64,000 nt of DNA from Onthophagus taurus (GCF_036711975.1 NC_091968.1:7316001-7380000), one strand, 5' to 3'. Shown: positions 10,952 to 23,069, counted from the first letter of the stretch. A program made the numbers and translations. Notes: generated by a model from the letters alone, not told the origin.

Positions 10952-12050
10952 CAGAGCGGGATTCGGTATTCAAAATTTTTAAAACCGGGATACCGGTATT
11001 AATACCGGTATTACTATAAAAAAGTTTACTCACTAAATTACAATTCCTAGATATATCTAATTGTAAGATTTTCTTCCCTCTGCGGCTTCACCTCTACTAA
11101 CAACAGGTTAATTCCTACTATATTTTTAGATTGGCAACAAAGCATAAAATACAAAGTCTGAGAAGATAATCAAAAAATGGAAAGATATTAAGAATCTGTA
11201 CAAAGTACCAATAAACTTAAAGGTCTGGTAATATCATTACCAGACCTTTAAGGTAATACCATTATTGTTTTGTTGTCTTTCACTTGGTCCAAAGTTTCAA
11301 CTTCACTACCGCGTCGAAAAATGAAATTACACTTCATCATCTGAAGCTCTGTGAAATTCTTTCAAATTCCTGCTTTGGAATTTTCTGGAAAGATGCAGAT
11401 TCAAGATTCAAGCTCTTGGTAGTTTGTCAGACTTATCATACTACTGTTATACTTGATGGGACACTACACGAATCAAACTGACCTGAAATACCATTATGGA
11501 GTAAAAACTCCAAAATTAGTTATATGCAGAGAGTATTTTATTGTTGGCTAGGTATGACAAATTTATTGAACACGAACATTAAGTTGTCGTCATCAAAGGT
11601 TGAGTCTTCGTTATATTCAACATTCTGTCAGAGTGCAAAATGATATTTCTTGTAGATGGTATTCACATTAATCAAAAAATGTCACTTACAAAAATGAGGT
11701 TAGTACGGACATAAGATAGATAACAAATTTCTCTTTGGTCAACATCATTTTCCAGCACAGCGTTAATCACGGCCGTTTTCAATCGGTCGCCTCCGGCTAA
11801 CATTTTTTTGTATGAAACGTCAAAAAATGTCACTTGAAAATGTAAACTTAGAACGGACAGAAGATAGATAACGAACAAGAATCCTCTACGTCATTTTCCA
11901 GCACAACTTCAAATTAGCACAGCCGTTTTCGAAGACATCGAGGTCGCTAAATAAAAATAATACCGAAATACCGGTATTTTACCATCAATACCGATTTTTA
12001 ATACCGGACAAAAATTGTCCGGATTCCTGGTATTGCAAGCTCTAGCTCTG
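10952..12050. mobile_element. hAT-like non-autonomous element with CAGAGC termini
   Basis: The left end begins CAGAGCGGGATTCGGTATTC and the right end finishes with GCTCTG; both flanks are rich in ATACCGGTATT. The CAGAGC/GCTCTG ends resemble hAT termini, but I see no matching 8-bp duplication. The inside has a perfect 14-bp-arm inverted repeat at 11219-11250 and a ~140-bp tandem duplication at about 11677-11950. No transposase frame is recognisable. The right end abuts Penelope-like element 2. Confidence 0.4.
11219..11250. repeat. Perfect inverted repeat
   Basis: AAAGGTCTGGTAAT and its exact complement ATTACCAGACCTTT flank the trinucleotide ATC. It lies inside the hAT-like element, and no function is evident. 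Confidence 0.8.
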
Positions 12051-12963
12051 GCATACAAGATAAACTTCTCAAATTGATTATTTCGAATTGATTATTATGT
12101 GCTATTTGTTTTATTGTACTAAGTTTCATTAACATTTTTTCTTCATCAAGGTTGGATGTGAGGGCTCTGTCTATTAATGCATGAAAAGCAGAAAATTTAT
12201 GTGACGGTTCGTGAAAGGAGTCATACGGTACAATTATATCGGTTTGGGTCTTTTTTCGATAGATATCAAATATCAATGTGTTGTTGTTCTTCTCTATTGT
12301 GAGGTCTAAAAAGTTTAGCTTATTCTTTTCTTCTATCTCCATCGTAAATTTAATATTTTGTTGTGAACCATTTATGTATTGTAGAATGTTATCAGTTTCG
12401 TTTTTATTGGAGATGTCTATAATTGCGAAAACGTCGTCTACATATCTTTTCCATAAAATTATGTTTTTGTAAAATGGGTTCTTGGGATTATTGATGTCTT
12501 CATTTTCGAGTCTGTCAAGATATACATCCGCTAGCAATCCACTCAATGGCGATCCCATGGGTAGTCCATCGGAGTAGGTGTAAATCTTCTTTTCAAATGA
12601 GCAGAAATTTTGCTCTATGCATAATTGAAAAAGTTTAAGTAAATTAAAGCTGTCATTGTGGTCGGCTAATTTATCATTTAATATTTCTTTTAAAATCTGT
12701 AAAGTTTGTTTTGTAGGGATGTTGGTGTACAGATTTACGATATCGAAGGACACCATGAGATATTTTTCGGGTAGAACACATTTTTCCAGTGCAGTAATCA
12801 ATTCTCTTCTACTTGTGATGGTATGTTTGAGTTTAAAAGTTGTGATATCTGTGAATATACTCAATAACATTTTCGAAATTTTATGTGTACTTGAGTCAAT
12901 GGAACTTATAATGGGTCTTATAGGAAAGTTTTTTTATGAAGTTTAGGCAATGCGTTTTTTATT
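12051..12963 (-). pseudogene. Penelope-like reverse transcriptase (element 2)
   Basis: The frame includes LMVSFDIVNLYTNIPTKQTL (motif A), YSDGLPMGSPLSGLLADVY (motif B) and LWKRYVDDVFAII (motif C, YVDD). NFLDLTIEKNN and DIYRKKTQTDIIVP follow, as in PLE thumbs. Upstream of the long open frame (12870), the sequence for LPKLHKK..RPII can be read only with a one-base frameshift near 12915. The last ~15 codons of the open frame are hAT-like flank, not RT. The endonuclease is absent. Confidence 0.85.
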
Positions 12964-13377
12964 TTAATTATCCTTATTTCTCCTTAAGCTATCTATCTTC
13001 CTCATTTTCCTACGTAGATCGTCCTTTTTCGTGATGTTGGCCTCGTTGATGGATTCTTTCATTATTTCATCCAATTCTATGTAATGTAGATTCTTGTTTA
13101 GAGTTCTCTGTGTTCTTGTCATTTGTTCGTATGTAATGTTCTGCCTCTTGTAGTGTCGCCTCCTCTCATCCCGCAGTATATTTCTAATAATGTTATGTTT
13201 AGTTGTTTCTTTGAGCATGTTACACTTAAACCTCGCAAAATTTGGTATTAAATCTTCTTTTATACAAATATTAATGAATTTGATGTGATTATCTATGATT
13301 TCCAGTCTCGTATATAGCTTCTTAAATCCATGGATAAGTGATGAAGTATTAACAATGAAATTGAAGGAGTAATCCAT
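12964..13377 (-). pseudogene. Penelope-like N-terminal domain (element 2)
   Basis: The open frame of 137 codons is basic and helical (LRDERRRHYKRQ, MTRTQRTLNKN, RRKMRKIDSLRR). It sits directly upstream of the RT in the position of the PLE N-terminal extension. It stops before the RT core. I rely on position and composition, since this domain has few fixed residues. Confidence 0.55.
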
Positions 13378-13442
13378 GTCGCAAGATTAATGATCAAATA
13401 AAAACCATGTATTAACTTCTAACTTACATTTATTTATATAAA

Positions 13443-13481
13443 ATCGAACTAGTTTCGGGTTACCCCATCATCAGCGACAAC
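13443..13481 (-). ncRNA. Hammerhead ribozyme motif, type I, Penelope-associated
   Basis: The minus strand reads GTCG, CTGATGA, a small GGG/CCC stem with a TAA loop, GAAAC, TA, GTT, CGAT. The catalytic boxes CUGAUGA and GAAA are exact. Stem III would be only two pairs (A-U, C-G) closed by UA. Stem I is GUCG with CGAU-side pairing, and the predicted cut follows GUU. Very short stem III is the known form of hammerheads in Penelope-like terminal repeats. It lies just upstream of the element 2 N-terminal frame, in the same orientation. Confidence 0.75.
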
Positions 13482-13539
13482 TATAATGAGTACAACCATA
13501 AGATAACAATCAAGAAAGTTGGTAAATAAAGTAAAGTGA

Positions 13540-16385
13540 TGATAACTCTTAATTACAAGTTGTAACAGCAAGTGATCTCGAGATAAAATTGGGTTTGTGC
13601 TAAAAAACGTTAAAACCTGCAAAAATTATAGTATTTTCATTTTGACCTTGTAATTTCTATTCTATTATGTTAATTTAAATTACAAACACATTTTTGAATT
13701 CCTTGAGGTATTTTAAGCAAAAAAGTACTCTTAGTTAAAAGTTGAAACAGCAACTGTTCTCGAGATAAAATTGGTTTTTTGCTAAAAAAACTTAAAAACC
13801 TGCAAAAATGGGAATGTCATCATTTTGGCCTTGTAATTTCTACTTTTTTATGTTAATTTAAATCACAAATACAATTTTGAATTCCTTGAAGTATTTTAAG
13901 CAAAAAAGTACAGTTAGTTAAAAGTTGTAACAGCAACCTTTCTCGAGATAAAATTTGTTAAACGTTAAAACCTGCAAAAATGGTAATGTCTTCGTTTTGA
14001 CCTTGTAATTTCTACATTATTAAGTTAATTTAAATTACAAATACATTTTTGAATTCCTTAAAGTATTTTAAACAAAAAAGTACTCTTAGTTAAAAGTTGT
14101 AACAGCAAGTGATCGCGAGATAAAATTGGTATTGTGCTAAAAAACGTTAAAACCTGCAAAAATTATAATATTTTCATTTTGACCTTGTAATTTCTATTCT
14201 ATTATGTTAATTTAAATTACAAACACATTTTTGAATGCCTTGAAGTATTTTAAGCAAAAAAGTACTCTTAGTTAAAAGTTGTAACAGCAACCTTTCTCGA
14301 GATAAAATTTCTTAAACGTTAAAACCTGCAAAAATGGGAATGTCTTCGTTTTGACCTTGTAATTTCCACATTATTATGTTAATGTAAATTACAAATACAT
14401 TTTTGGATTCCTTGAAGTATTTTAAGCAAGAAAGTACTGTTAGTTAAAAGCTGAAACAACAACTGTTCTCGAGATAAAATTGGTTTTGTGCTAAAGAACT
14501 CAAAAACCTGCAAAAATGTGAATGTCATCGTTTTGACCTTGTAATTTCTACTTTTTTATGTTAATTTAAATTAGAAATACATTTTTGAATTCCTTGAAGT
14601 ATTTTAAGCAAAAAAGTACTCTTAGTTAAAAGTTGTAACAGCAACCTTTCTCGAGATAAAATTTGTTAAACGTTAAAACCTGCAAAAAAGGGAATGTCTT
14701 CGTTTTAATCTTGTAATTTCTACATTATTATGTTAATTTAAATTACAAGTACATTTTTGAATTCCTTGAAGTATTTTAAGCAAAAAAGTACTCTTAGTTA
14801 AAAGTTGTAACAGCAACCTTTCTCGAGATAAAATTTGTGAAACGTTAAAACCTGCAAAAAAGGGAATGTCTTCGTTTTGACCTTGAAATTTCTACATTAT
14901 TATGTTAATTTAAATTACAAATACATTTTTGAATTCCTTAAAGTATTTTAAACAAAAAAGTACTCTTAGTTAAAAGTTGTAACAGCAAGTGATCTCGAGA
15001 TAAAATTGGTTTTGTGCTAAAAAACGTTAAAACCTGCAAAAATTATGGTATTTTCATTTTGACCATGTAATTTCTACTCTATTATGTTAATTTAAATTAC
15101 AAATACATTTTTGAATTCCTTGAAGTATTTTAAGCAAAAAAGTACTCTTAGTTAAAAGTTGTAACAGCAACCTTTCTCGAGATAAAATTTGTTAAACGTT
15201 AAAACCTGCAAAAATGGGAATGTCTTCGTTTTGACCTTGTAATTTCTACATTATTATGTTAATTTAAATTACAAATACATTTTTGAATTCCTTGAAGTAT
15301 TTTAAGCAAAAAAGTACTCTTAGTTAAAAGTTGTAACAGCAAGTTATCTCGAGATAAAATTGGTATTGTGCTAAAAAACGTTAAAACCTGCAAAAATTAT
15401 AGTATCTTCATTTTGAGCTTGTAATTTCTACTCCATTATGTTAATTTAAATTACAACACATTTTTGAATTCCTTGAAGTATTTTAAGCAAAAAAGTACTC
15501 TTAGTTAAAAGTTATAACAGCAACTTTTCTCGAGGTAAAATTTGTTAAACGTTAAAACCTGCAAAAATGGGAATGTCTTCGTTTTGACCTTGTAATTTCT
15601 ACATTATTATGTTAATTTAAATTACAAATACATTTTTGGATTCCTTGAAGTATTTTAAGCAAGAGAGTACTGTTAGTTAAAAGTTGAAACAGCAACTGTT
15701 CTCTAGATAATATTGGTTTTTTGCTAAAAAAACTTAAAAACCTGCAAAAATGGGAATGTCATCGTTTTGGCCTTGTAATTTCTACTTTTTTATGTTAATT
15801 TAAATTACAAGTACATTTTTGAATTCCTTGAAGTATTTTAAGCAAAAAAGTACTCTTAGTTAAAAGTTGTAACAGCAACCTTTCTCGAGATAAAATTTGT
15901 GAAACGTTAAAACCTGCAAAAAAGGGAATGTCTTCGTTTTGACCTTGAAATTTCTACATTATTATGTTAATTTAAATTACAAATACATTTTTGAATTCCT
16001 TAAAGTATTTTAAACAAAAAAGTACTCTTAGTTAAAAGTTGTAACAGCAAGTGATCTCGAGATAAAATTGGTTTTGTGCTAAAAAACGTTAAAACCTGCA
16101 AAAATTATAGTATTTTCATTTTGACCATGTAATTTCTACTCTATTATGTTAATTTAAATTACAAATACATTTTTGAATTCCTTGAAGTATTTTAAGCAAA
16201 AAAGTACTCTTAGTTAAAAGTTGTAACAGCAACCTTTCTCGAGATAAAATTTGTTAAACGTTAAAACCTGCAAAAATGGGAATGTCTTCGTTTTGACCTT
16301 GTAATTTCTACATTATTATGTTAATTTAAATTACAAATACATTTTTGAATTCCTTGAAGTATTTTAAGCAAAAAAGTACTTTTAA
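13540..16385. repeat. Satellite A array with alternating monomer types
   Basis: About sixteen monomers of roughly 172-184 bp. One type reads CAACCTTTCTCGAGATAAAA then TTTGTTAAACG; another reads CAAGTGATCTCGAGATAAAA then TTGGTTTTGTGCTAAAAAACG. They recur in an irregular higher-order pattern. The array ends abruptly near 16385 in single-copy sequence. Confidence 0.9.
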
Positions 16386-17028
16386 AAATAGGAATGTCTT
16401 ACGTACAAAAGACCCTCTTATGTGAAAGTTGTCACCAACGGTTGTTGTGATAAGAAAGATTCAGCGCTTAAATTCACAAAAACCGCAACTATAACGATAT
16501 ATGCATTACATTTTTTATAAATTATATAGAATATATAAAAAACCGCAAAAAAAGTCAAGTTACTAAACTGTAATAACTGTATACATTTTTATTGAAATTT
16601 TAAAACCTTATTCTTTATAAATTAAAAGAATCTCGTTTAAGTCTTAAATCTAAGCCACACATGCTAAGGATCGTTTAGTAACAAGGAAAGGGCGATAAGC
16701 CTTAAGCCGAAAGTGGCAAGTTCTGGTAGAGGGCGAGGAGTTTTGGACGCGGTCCAAACTCAACGGATTAATATTTTTCAGGAACGCGACGTGTCGAACT
16801 AAAAGCTCTCTAAAACGACGCAACCGCGAGCTTTTAAGGCACTTAAAAACAAAAACAAACTCCGCCGCAAAACTTCTATATTAAACAGAAAAATAATATT
16901 ACATCATTCAAATTCCAAGTCAACAACACACTTTTATAAATAACAAAATTATCTTATCAATAAATGCGTCATCGCTGTGTCCACTAGTTTATTATTTTTT
17001 ATTTATTGGACTGTCGGGTTTATGTGAT
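16386..17028. other. Single-copy sequence, no gene recognised
   Basis: Apart from the 3' flank of the small gene that ends at 17029, I find no coding frame, RNA gene or repeat. The segment around 16660-16870 is locally GC-richer. Confidence 0.5.
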
Positions 17029-17399
17029 TTAACCGAAAATTGCAGGAAAATCAAAACGGTCATCATTAAAATTAGGATAATTATTGTAATCGATTCTTCT
17101 GCAGGGTCTTTGATAATTTCTCCTTCTTTTTGCTTGTTGTTGTCTGTACACAAATAACGGCCTGAAAACAATCGTTGAATCAGGTTCCATTATTTCTTCA
17201 TCCGATGAAGGAGATGTGTTTGGAGTTAATAAATCGTCGTTTCTAACCGTTATATTTTCTCCTTCATTATCATTATTGATAGGATTTGAAGAAATTATTA
17301 AAACGTTTGAAACGATAATAAAAATTAACGATGTTAAATATTTCTACAAAAAAAATTTGTTAAAATGTATTATTAGAAGATAAAAAACGAACTCACCAT
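17029..17399 (-). CDS. Small secreted protein, two exons, function unknown
   Basis: I read this as a 105-aa precursor. Exon 1 supplies only the start codon (17397-17399), followed by a GTGAGT donor. The 53-bp intron (17344-17396) ends TTTTTTTGTAG, and exon 2 (17029-17343) is open to a TAA. The protein starts MKYLTSLIFIIVSNVLIISS, a convincing signal peptide. An acidic/polar stretch (NDNEGENITVRNDD, SSDEEIMEPDS) follows, then a basic part with FRPLFVYRQQQ, the possible dibasic cleavage site AKRRR, a single Cys and a C-terminus ending FDFPAIFG. A TATAAAA lies 66 bases upstream of the ATG on the same strand. Signal peptide, basic cleavage-like sites and a C-terminal Gly are compatible with a neuropeptide or other secreted peptide precursor, but I recognise no family. 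The gene is flanked by single-copy DNA, not transposon sequence. Confidence 0.65.
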
Positions 17400-17464
17400 G
17401 ATTGTTGTTATTCTTAATGGGTGAAGAGACAATATTCTTATGAATCTCTTCAGATTTACTCTTG

Positions 17465-17471
17465 TTTTATA
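17465..17471 (-). promoter_or_regulatory. TATA box of the small secreted-protein gene
   Basis: TATAAAA on the minus strand, 66 bases before the start codon. Transcription starting 25-30 bases downstream would give a leader of roughly 40 bases before the ATG. Confidence 0.5.
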
Positions 17472-17875
17472 GTTGCTTTATCTTTTAGTCATCAAGCATG
17501 AATCGCCACCAGATTTTCTTGGAACTGCTAAAAAACCACAATTTTATTGCACGTCAACGACTCATTCCAAAAACAATCACAAAGAAGATCTTAATTTATT
17601 TATAGATTTACTTTAATGGGATTTAAATTGTAAAGATCTGCCGAATTAAGAGTTATCAATAGAGAAGATGATACATTAATAGTGCTTAGTTAATTTGTTA
17701 CTTACGTACATGTTATGAAATTTATACTGATTTCGTCACATCAAATATCTGGTGAAAATTACAACGTAGTGTCTTTATCGTAAATAATATACATATATAA
17801 ATTATTAATTTCTAAAAAATTCAAAGCTAAACACGAAATTGCTAAACATCGCTCTGTACTTAAAATAGCTCAAAA
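17472..17875. other. AT-rich spacer, nothing recognised
   Basis: Low-complexity AT-rich DNA between the small secreted-protein gene and the piggyBac-like relic. No frame, RNA gene or repeat family is seen. Confidence 0.5.
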
Positions 17876-18960
17876 TTGTTATCAAACCGATTCTTAAAAA
17901 ACTGTTATCACAGTCAGAAAGAGCGCTCCTTCAACTATCGTAATCCGATCTTAAAGGCTAAAAAAATATCTAACCCAGAAAGAGTTGGAAAAAGAAATCG
18001 ACAATCGGATTCAGATTTTGAGCCTTCTAAAGAAGGAACTCCAGGCAACGACCAAAAAATAACAACGATAATGGTAAAGATCAAGGTTCATCAAATAGCT
18101 CTTCAAAACCCTCTTCCAATTCGGATGAAAAGCCCCAACCAAATAACAAGAATAATGATGGTGTGATACACTAGTATGATATCGACAAAATCGCAAATTT
18201 TTAACCCAGAAGGCTATGCCTCAAGTTAGGAACGCAATTGTATTAGCAAAGCTGAATAGGAGTTCATTCAAACTTGATTGCTTTTTGCAAGCATTTCCGA
18301 AAAGTTTATTCTTGTTAATTTGTTGAAAATACAAATACAAAATACAAGTGCTGCAACGGATGTGTGTGAAATCATGATAGTAACAGGGTGTATGCTAGAG
18401 ATGAGCTACATTCACCTACCATCATTTCATAACTATTGGTCCAATAAGAAAAGCATTGTATCAAAACAATTATTCGACAACTTCAGGTCTCTAGCTAAGT
18501 CACTTAGTTCTTTCCGTGACATTTTATGGTTTATTTTCGCATCATAGTCGCTGCTAGATGACATATCTTCACTCTAATCAGTTGGATTGCATTAATCAGT
18601 CAGGAGAATTTGGTCTTGGTAAAGTTTCGCTGTGCAGAATCGGCTTTTTGGTTGATCTTACATGAGGGTAAACCAAACTTTTCTTTGTTTTTTGTTCATG
18701 CCATCTAGGTTTATATTACAGAAATAGCAGTCGGAATGGTCTGATATCTATGACCAAACAAATAACAAATACCAAATTGAAAACGCGTAGATTCGCCCGC
18801 TATCCATCTTTCCAAAGTCCATAGCTTGTCTAAATTCGTCAAAGCAAAGCCAAAGTAATGAGACCACGCCTATTTTATAACAGTTGTAATTGGTCGTGCT
18901 GTCATCCACAAATAGATCAGAACAAATCAGGACTGTTCTTGCATCCAAAACTTCTGCTGC
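17876..18960 (+). pseudogene. piggyBac-like transposase relic
   Basis: The frame at 18278-18547 contains IHLPSFHNYWSN, then a Phe/Arg/Ser-rich helix. This resembles the conserved segment of piggyBac-type (DDE_Tnp_1_7) transposases where a P..YWS block precedes the first catalytic Asp. Upstream, 17876-18170 encodes a charged segment (KISNPERVGKRNRQSDSDFE) that needs a frameshift near 18055 to continue into an Asn/Ser-rich tract (SSNSSSKPSSNSDEKPQPNN). That would suit the acidic N-terminus of such a transposase. No catalytic DDD triad or TTAA-flanked ends are visible. The upstream part might be unrelated. Confidence 0.4.
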
Positions 18961-19144
18961 TGCTAGCCATTATCAACAACATTTTGTTATTTTCTTAAAC
19001 GAAAAATAACTGAGGTGTCTCAAGAAGAAATAAATATTATAACAATATATTACACTAAAAAATATTCAAAAAAGACTGTTTAGCAGAACAAGGTTCTAAT
19101 ACATAAAGAAGTGAAGTTATTAAAAAACACATTTTCCCAGAAAT

Positions 19145-22100
19145 GAAAAAAATCTCGTTCCTTAATTCTCATAAACAAAGCTTCCACGATTTTTTAAATT
19201 TACACAATTTTTAACATTTTTAGGTTAAGCGAAAACGCTACTTTTACTTCAACATTTTTCTGAATATTTTCCTAACACAATATGACATTTATTATATATC
19301 ATTCGAAAGAGGACACTTTTAGCTTTAATTTGCGATAAATCTCGTTCTTTAATTTTCATAAACAACGCTTCCACGATTTTTTAAATTTACTTATTTTTTG
19401 ACATTTTTAGAATAAGCGAAAACGCTACTTTTACTTCAACATTTTTTCTCTCCGTATTTTCCTAATACAACCTAACATTTATTATATATCATTCGAAAGA
19501 GGATACTTTTAGCTTTAATTTGCGATAAATCTCATTCTGTAATTTTCATAAACAACGCTTCCAAGATTTTTTAAATTTACTTAATTTTTAACACTTTTAG
19601 ATTAAGCGAAAACGCTATTTTTACTTCAACATTTTTCTGAATATTTTCCTAATACAACCTAACATTTATTATATATCATTCGAAAGAGGACACTTTTAGC
19701 TTTAATTTGCGATAAATCTCATTCCTTAATTATCATAAACAATGCTACCACGATTTTTTAGATTTACGTAATTTTTAACATTTTTAGATTAAGCTAAACT
19801 GTTACTTTCACCACAACATTTTTCTGAATATTTTCCTAATACAACCTAACATTTTTTATATATCATTCGAAAGAGGACACGTTTAGCTTTAATACCAAAT
19901 TTTTGATACTTTTAGGTTAGGCGAAAACGCCACTTTTACTTCAACATTTTTTTCAATATTTTCCTAATACAACCTAACATTTATTATATATCATTCGAAA
20001 GATGACCCTTTTAGCTTTAATTTGCGATAAATCTCATTCCTTAATTATCATAAACAATGCTACCACGATTTTTTAGATTTACGTAATTTTTAACATTTTT
20101 AGATTAAGCTAAACTGTTACTTTCACCACAACATTTTTCTGAATATTTTCCTAATACAACCTAACATTTTTTATATATCATTCGAAAGAGGACACTTTTA
20201 GCTTTAATTTGCGATAAATCTCGTTCTTTAATTTTCATAAACAACGCTTCCACAATTTTTTAAATTTACTTAATTTTTACCATTTTTAGATTAAGCGAAA
20301 ACGCTACTGTTACTTCAACATTTTTTCTTTCCTTATTTTCCTCATACAACCTAACATTTGTAATATATCATTCGAAAGATAACACTTTTAGCTTTAATTT
20401 GCAATACATCTCACTGCTTAATTATCATAAAAAACGCTACCACGATTTTTTAAATTTATGTAATTTTTAACATTTTTAGATTAAGCGAAAATGTTACTCT
20501 TACTTCAACATTATTTTTTCCATATTTACATAATACAACCTAATATTTATTACGTATATTAGATGAAAGAGGACACTTTTAGCTTTAATTTGCAATAAAT
20601 CTCGTTCTTTAATTTTCATAAACAATACTTCCACGATTTTTTAAATTAACTTAATTTTTAACATTTTTAGATTAAGCGAAAGCGCTATTTTTACATCAAC
20701 ATTTTTTTTCTTCATATTTTCCTAATACAACCTAACATTTATTATATAGCATTCGAAAGAGGACACTTTTAGCATTAATTTGCGATAAATCTCATTCCTT
20801 AATTTTTATAAACAACGCTTTCACGATTTTTTATATTTACCAAATTTTTTATACTTTTAGGTTAGGCGAAAACGCCACTTTTACTTCAACATTTTTTTCA
20901 ATATTTTCCTAATACAACCTAACATTTATTATATATCATTCGAAAGATGACCCTTTTAGCTTTAATTTGCGATAAATCTCATTCCTTAATTATCATAAAC
21001 AATGCTACCACGATTTTTTAGATTTACGTAATTTTTAACATTTTTAGATTAAGCTAAACTGTTACTTTCACCACAACATTTTTCTGAATATTTTCCTAAT
21101 ACAACCTAACATTTTTTATATATCATTCGAAAGAGGACACGTTTAGCTTTAATTTGCGATAAATCTCTTAAATTTGTTTAATGTTCATAAACAACGCTTC
21201 CACAATTTGTTAAATTTACTTAATTTTTACCATTTTTAGATTAAGCGAAAACGCTACTGTTACTTCAACATTTTTTCTTTCCTTATTTTCCTCATACAAC
21301 CTAACATTTGTGATATATCATTCGAAAGATAACACTTTTAGCTTTAATTTGCAATACATCTCACTGCTTAATTATCATAAATAACGCTACCACGATTTTT
21401 TAAATTTATGTAATTTTTAACATTTTTAGATTAAGCGAAAATGTTACTCTTACTTCAACATTATTTTTTCCATATTTACATAATACAACCTAATATTTAT
21501 TACGTATATTAGATAAAAGAGGACACTTTTAGCTTTAATTTGCAATAAATCTCGTTCTTTAATTTTCATAAACAACACTTCCACGATTTTTTAAATTAAC
21601 TTAATTTTTAACATTTTTAGATTAAGCGAAAGCGCTATTTTTACATCAACATTTTTTTTCTTCATATTTTCCTAATACAACCTAACATTTATTATATATC
21701 ATTCGAAAGAGGACACTTTTAGCCTTCATTTGCGATAAATCTCATTCCTTAATCTTCATAAACAACGCTTCCACGATTTTTTAAATTTACCAAATTTTTG
21801 ATACTTTTAGGTTAAGCGAAAACGCTACTTTTACTTCAACATTTTTCTCAATATTTTCCTAATACAACCTAACATTTATTATATATCATTCGAAAGAGGA
21901 CACTTTTAGCTTTAATTTGCGATAAGTCTCATTCCTTAATTTTCATAAACAACGCTTCCACGATTTTTTAAATTTACTCAATTTTTATCATTTTTAGATT
22001 AAGCGAAAACGCTACTTTTACTTCAACATTTTTTCTGTTCATATTTTCCTAATACAACCTAACATTTATTATATATCATTCGAAAGAGGACACTTTTAGC

Positions 22101-22345
22101 TTTAATTTGCGATAAATCTCACTCCTTAATTTTCATAAACAACGCCTCCACGATTTTTTAAATTTACTCTATTTTAACATTTTTAGATTAAGCGAAAACG
22201 CTACTTTTAATTCGACATTTTTCTCAATATTTTCCTAATACAACCTAACATTTATTATATATCATTCGAAAGAGAACACTTTTAGCGTTAATTTGCGATA
22301 AACCTCACTCCTTAATTTTCATAAACAACGCTTCCACGATTTTTT
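19145..22345. repeat. Satellite B array, ~187-190-bp monomers, ~940-bp higher-order unit
   Basis: AGCTTTAATTTGCGATAAAT recurs at about 19321, 19511, 19698, 19885 (truncated), 20013, 20200 and so on. A variant with ACCAAATTTTTGATACTTTTAGG appears near 19900 and again near 20840, followed by the same order of variant monomers. This shows a five-monomer higher-order unit of about 940 bp. Each monomer contains CATTCGAAAGAGGACACTTT, also found in satellite C. Confidence 0.9.
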
Positions 22346-22662
22346 AAATTAACTCTAGATTAAGCAAAATTCGAAAAAATTGTCGATCATTTCAAAAATT
22401 TATTTCTCAAAAACTAAAAGAGATTTTTCAAACCGGGTTTGTTCATTGGAAAGAGGACACTCTTATTAACACTTTGAAAAATTCTCATACTCAAATTTCA
22501 AGAAATGGATTTTATACGAATTTTTAAAACTTAATCGGCGAAAATTGCATAATTCGAAAAAATAGTCGTTCATTTCAAAAATGTATATCTCAAAAACTAA
22601 AAGGGATTTTTCAAAACGGCTTGTTGCATTAAGAAGAGGATACTTTGATTAATAATCGAAAG
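22346..22662. repeat. Satellite C, about two monomers
   Basis: Landmarks are AATTCGAAAAAATTGTCG, TCTCAAAAACTAAAAG and CATTGGAAAGAGGACACTC. Two units of about 180 bp lead directly into the hAT-derived coding fragment at 22665. The same family brackets hAT fragments at 57939-60495. Confidence 0.75.
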
Positions 22663-22664
22663 TG

Positions 22665-22840
22665 ATAACAGCGACAGTTCTGTTAGTAATGAATGTGATG
22701 ATGAATTACAAGCGAAGAGAAGAAAACTAGACGAAACTGCACCAAGAGATTTTATATATTGTATTGGGATTGTTATAGTGAGTTTACTAAAGACAAACCT
22801 TATATAAATAAAGTTGTATTCAATGAAAAATCAAGATGAC
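22665..22840 (+). pseudogene. hAT transposase relic (short)
   Basis: Encodes a Ser/Asp-rich segment (DNSDSSVSNECDDELQAK) nearly identical to the fragment at 60228-60495, which continues into a recognisable hAT C-terminus. This copy breaks off after about 50 codons. Confidence 0.5.
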
Positions 22841-23069
22841 ATTCTTTAAAATTTTATTAAGTAAACTTATTTTATTAAATAATAAACTAGTAATCTCAAT
22901 CCAAATAATAACGATAATCTTTAAATCCATTACATGTTTTTTAAAAAGTAATCAAATAAGTTTTGAAATACTGAATATTTACTTTCATCATAGGATGTAA
23001 ATATGACCGAAAGAATTTTGTTGAGTTAATGTGTCATAACACTCGATATCAATATAAACTTCCTTCCTG

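Larger units (their letters stand above)
12051..13500 (-). mobile_element. Penelope-like element 2
   Basis: On the minus strand the order is hammerhead motif (13481-13443), N-terminal domain frame (13377-12964), then RT (12963-12051). The GIY-YIG endonuclease and 3' end are missing, cut where the hAT-like element ends. At least one frameshift separates the N-terminal frame from the RT, and part of the region between them appears deleted. Confidence 0.8.
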
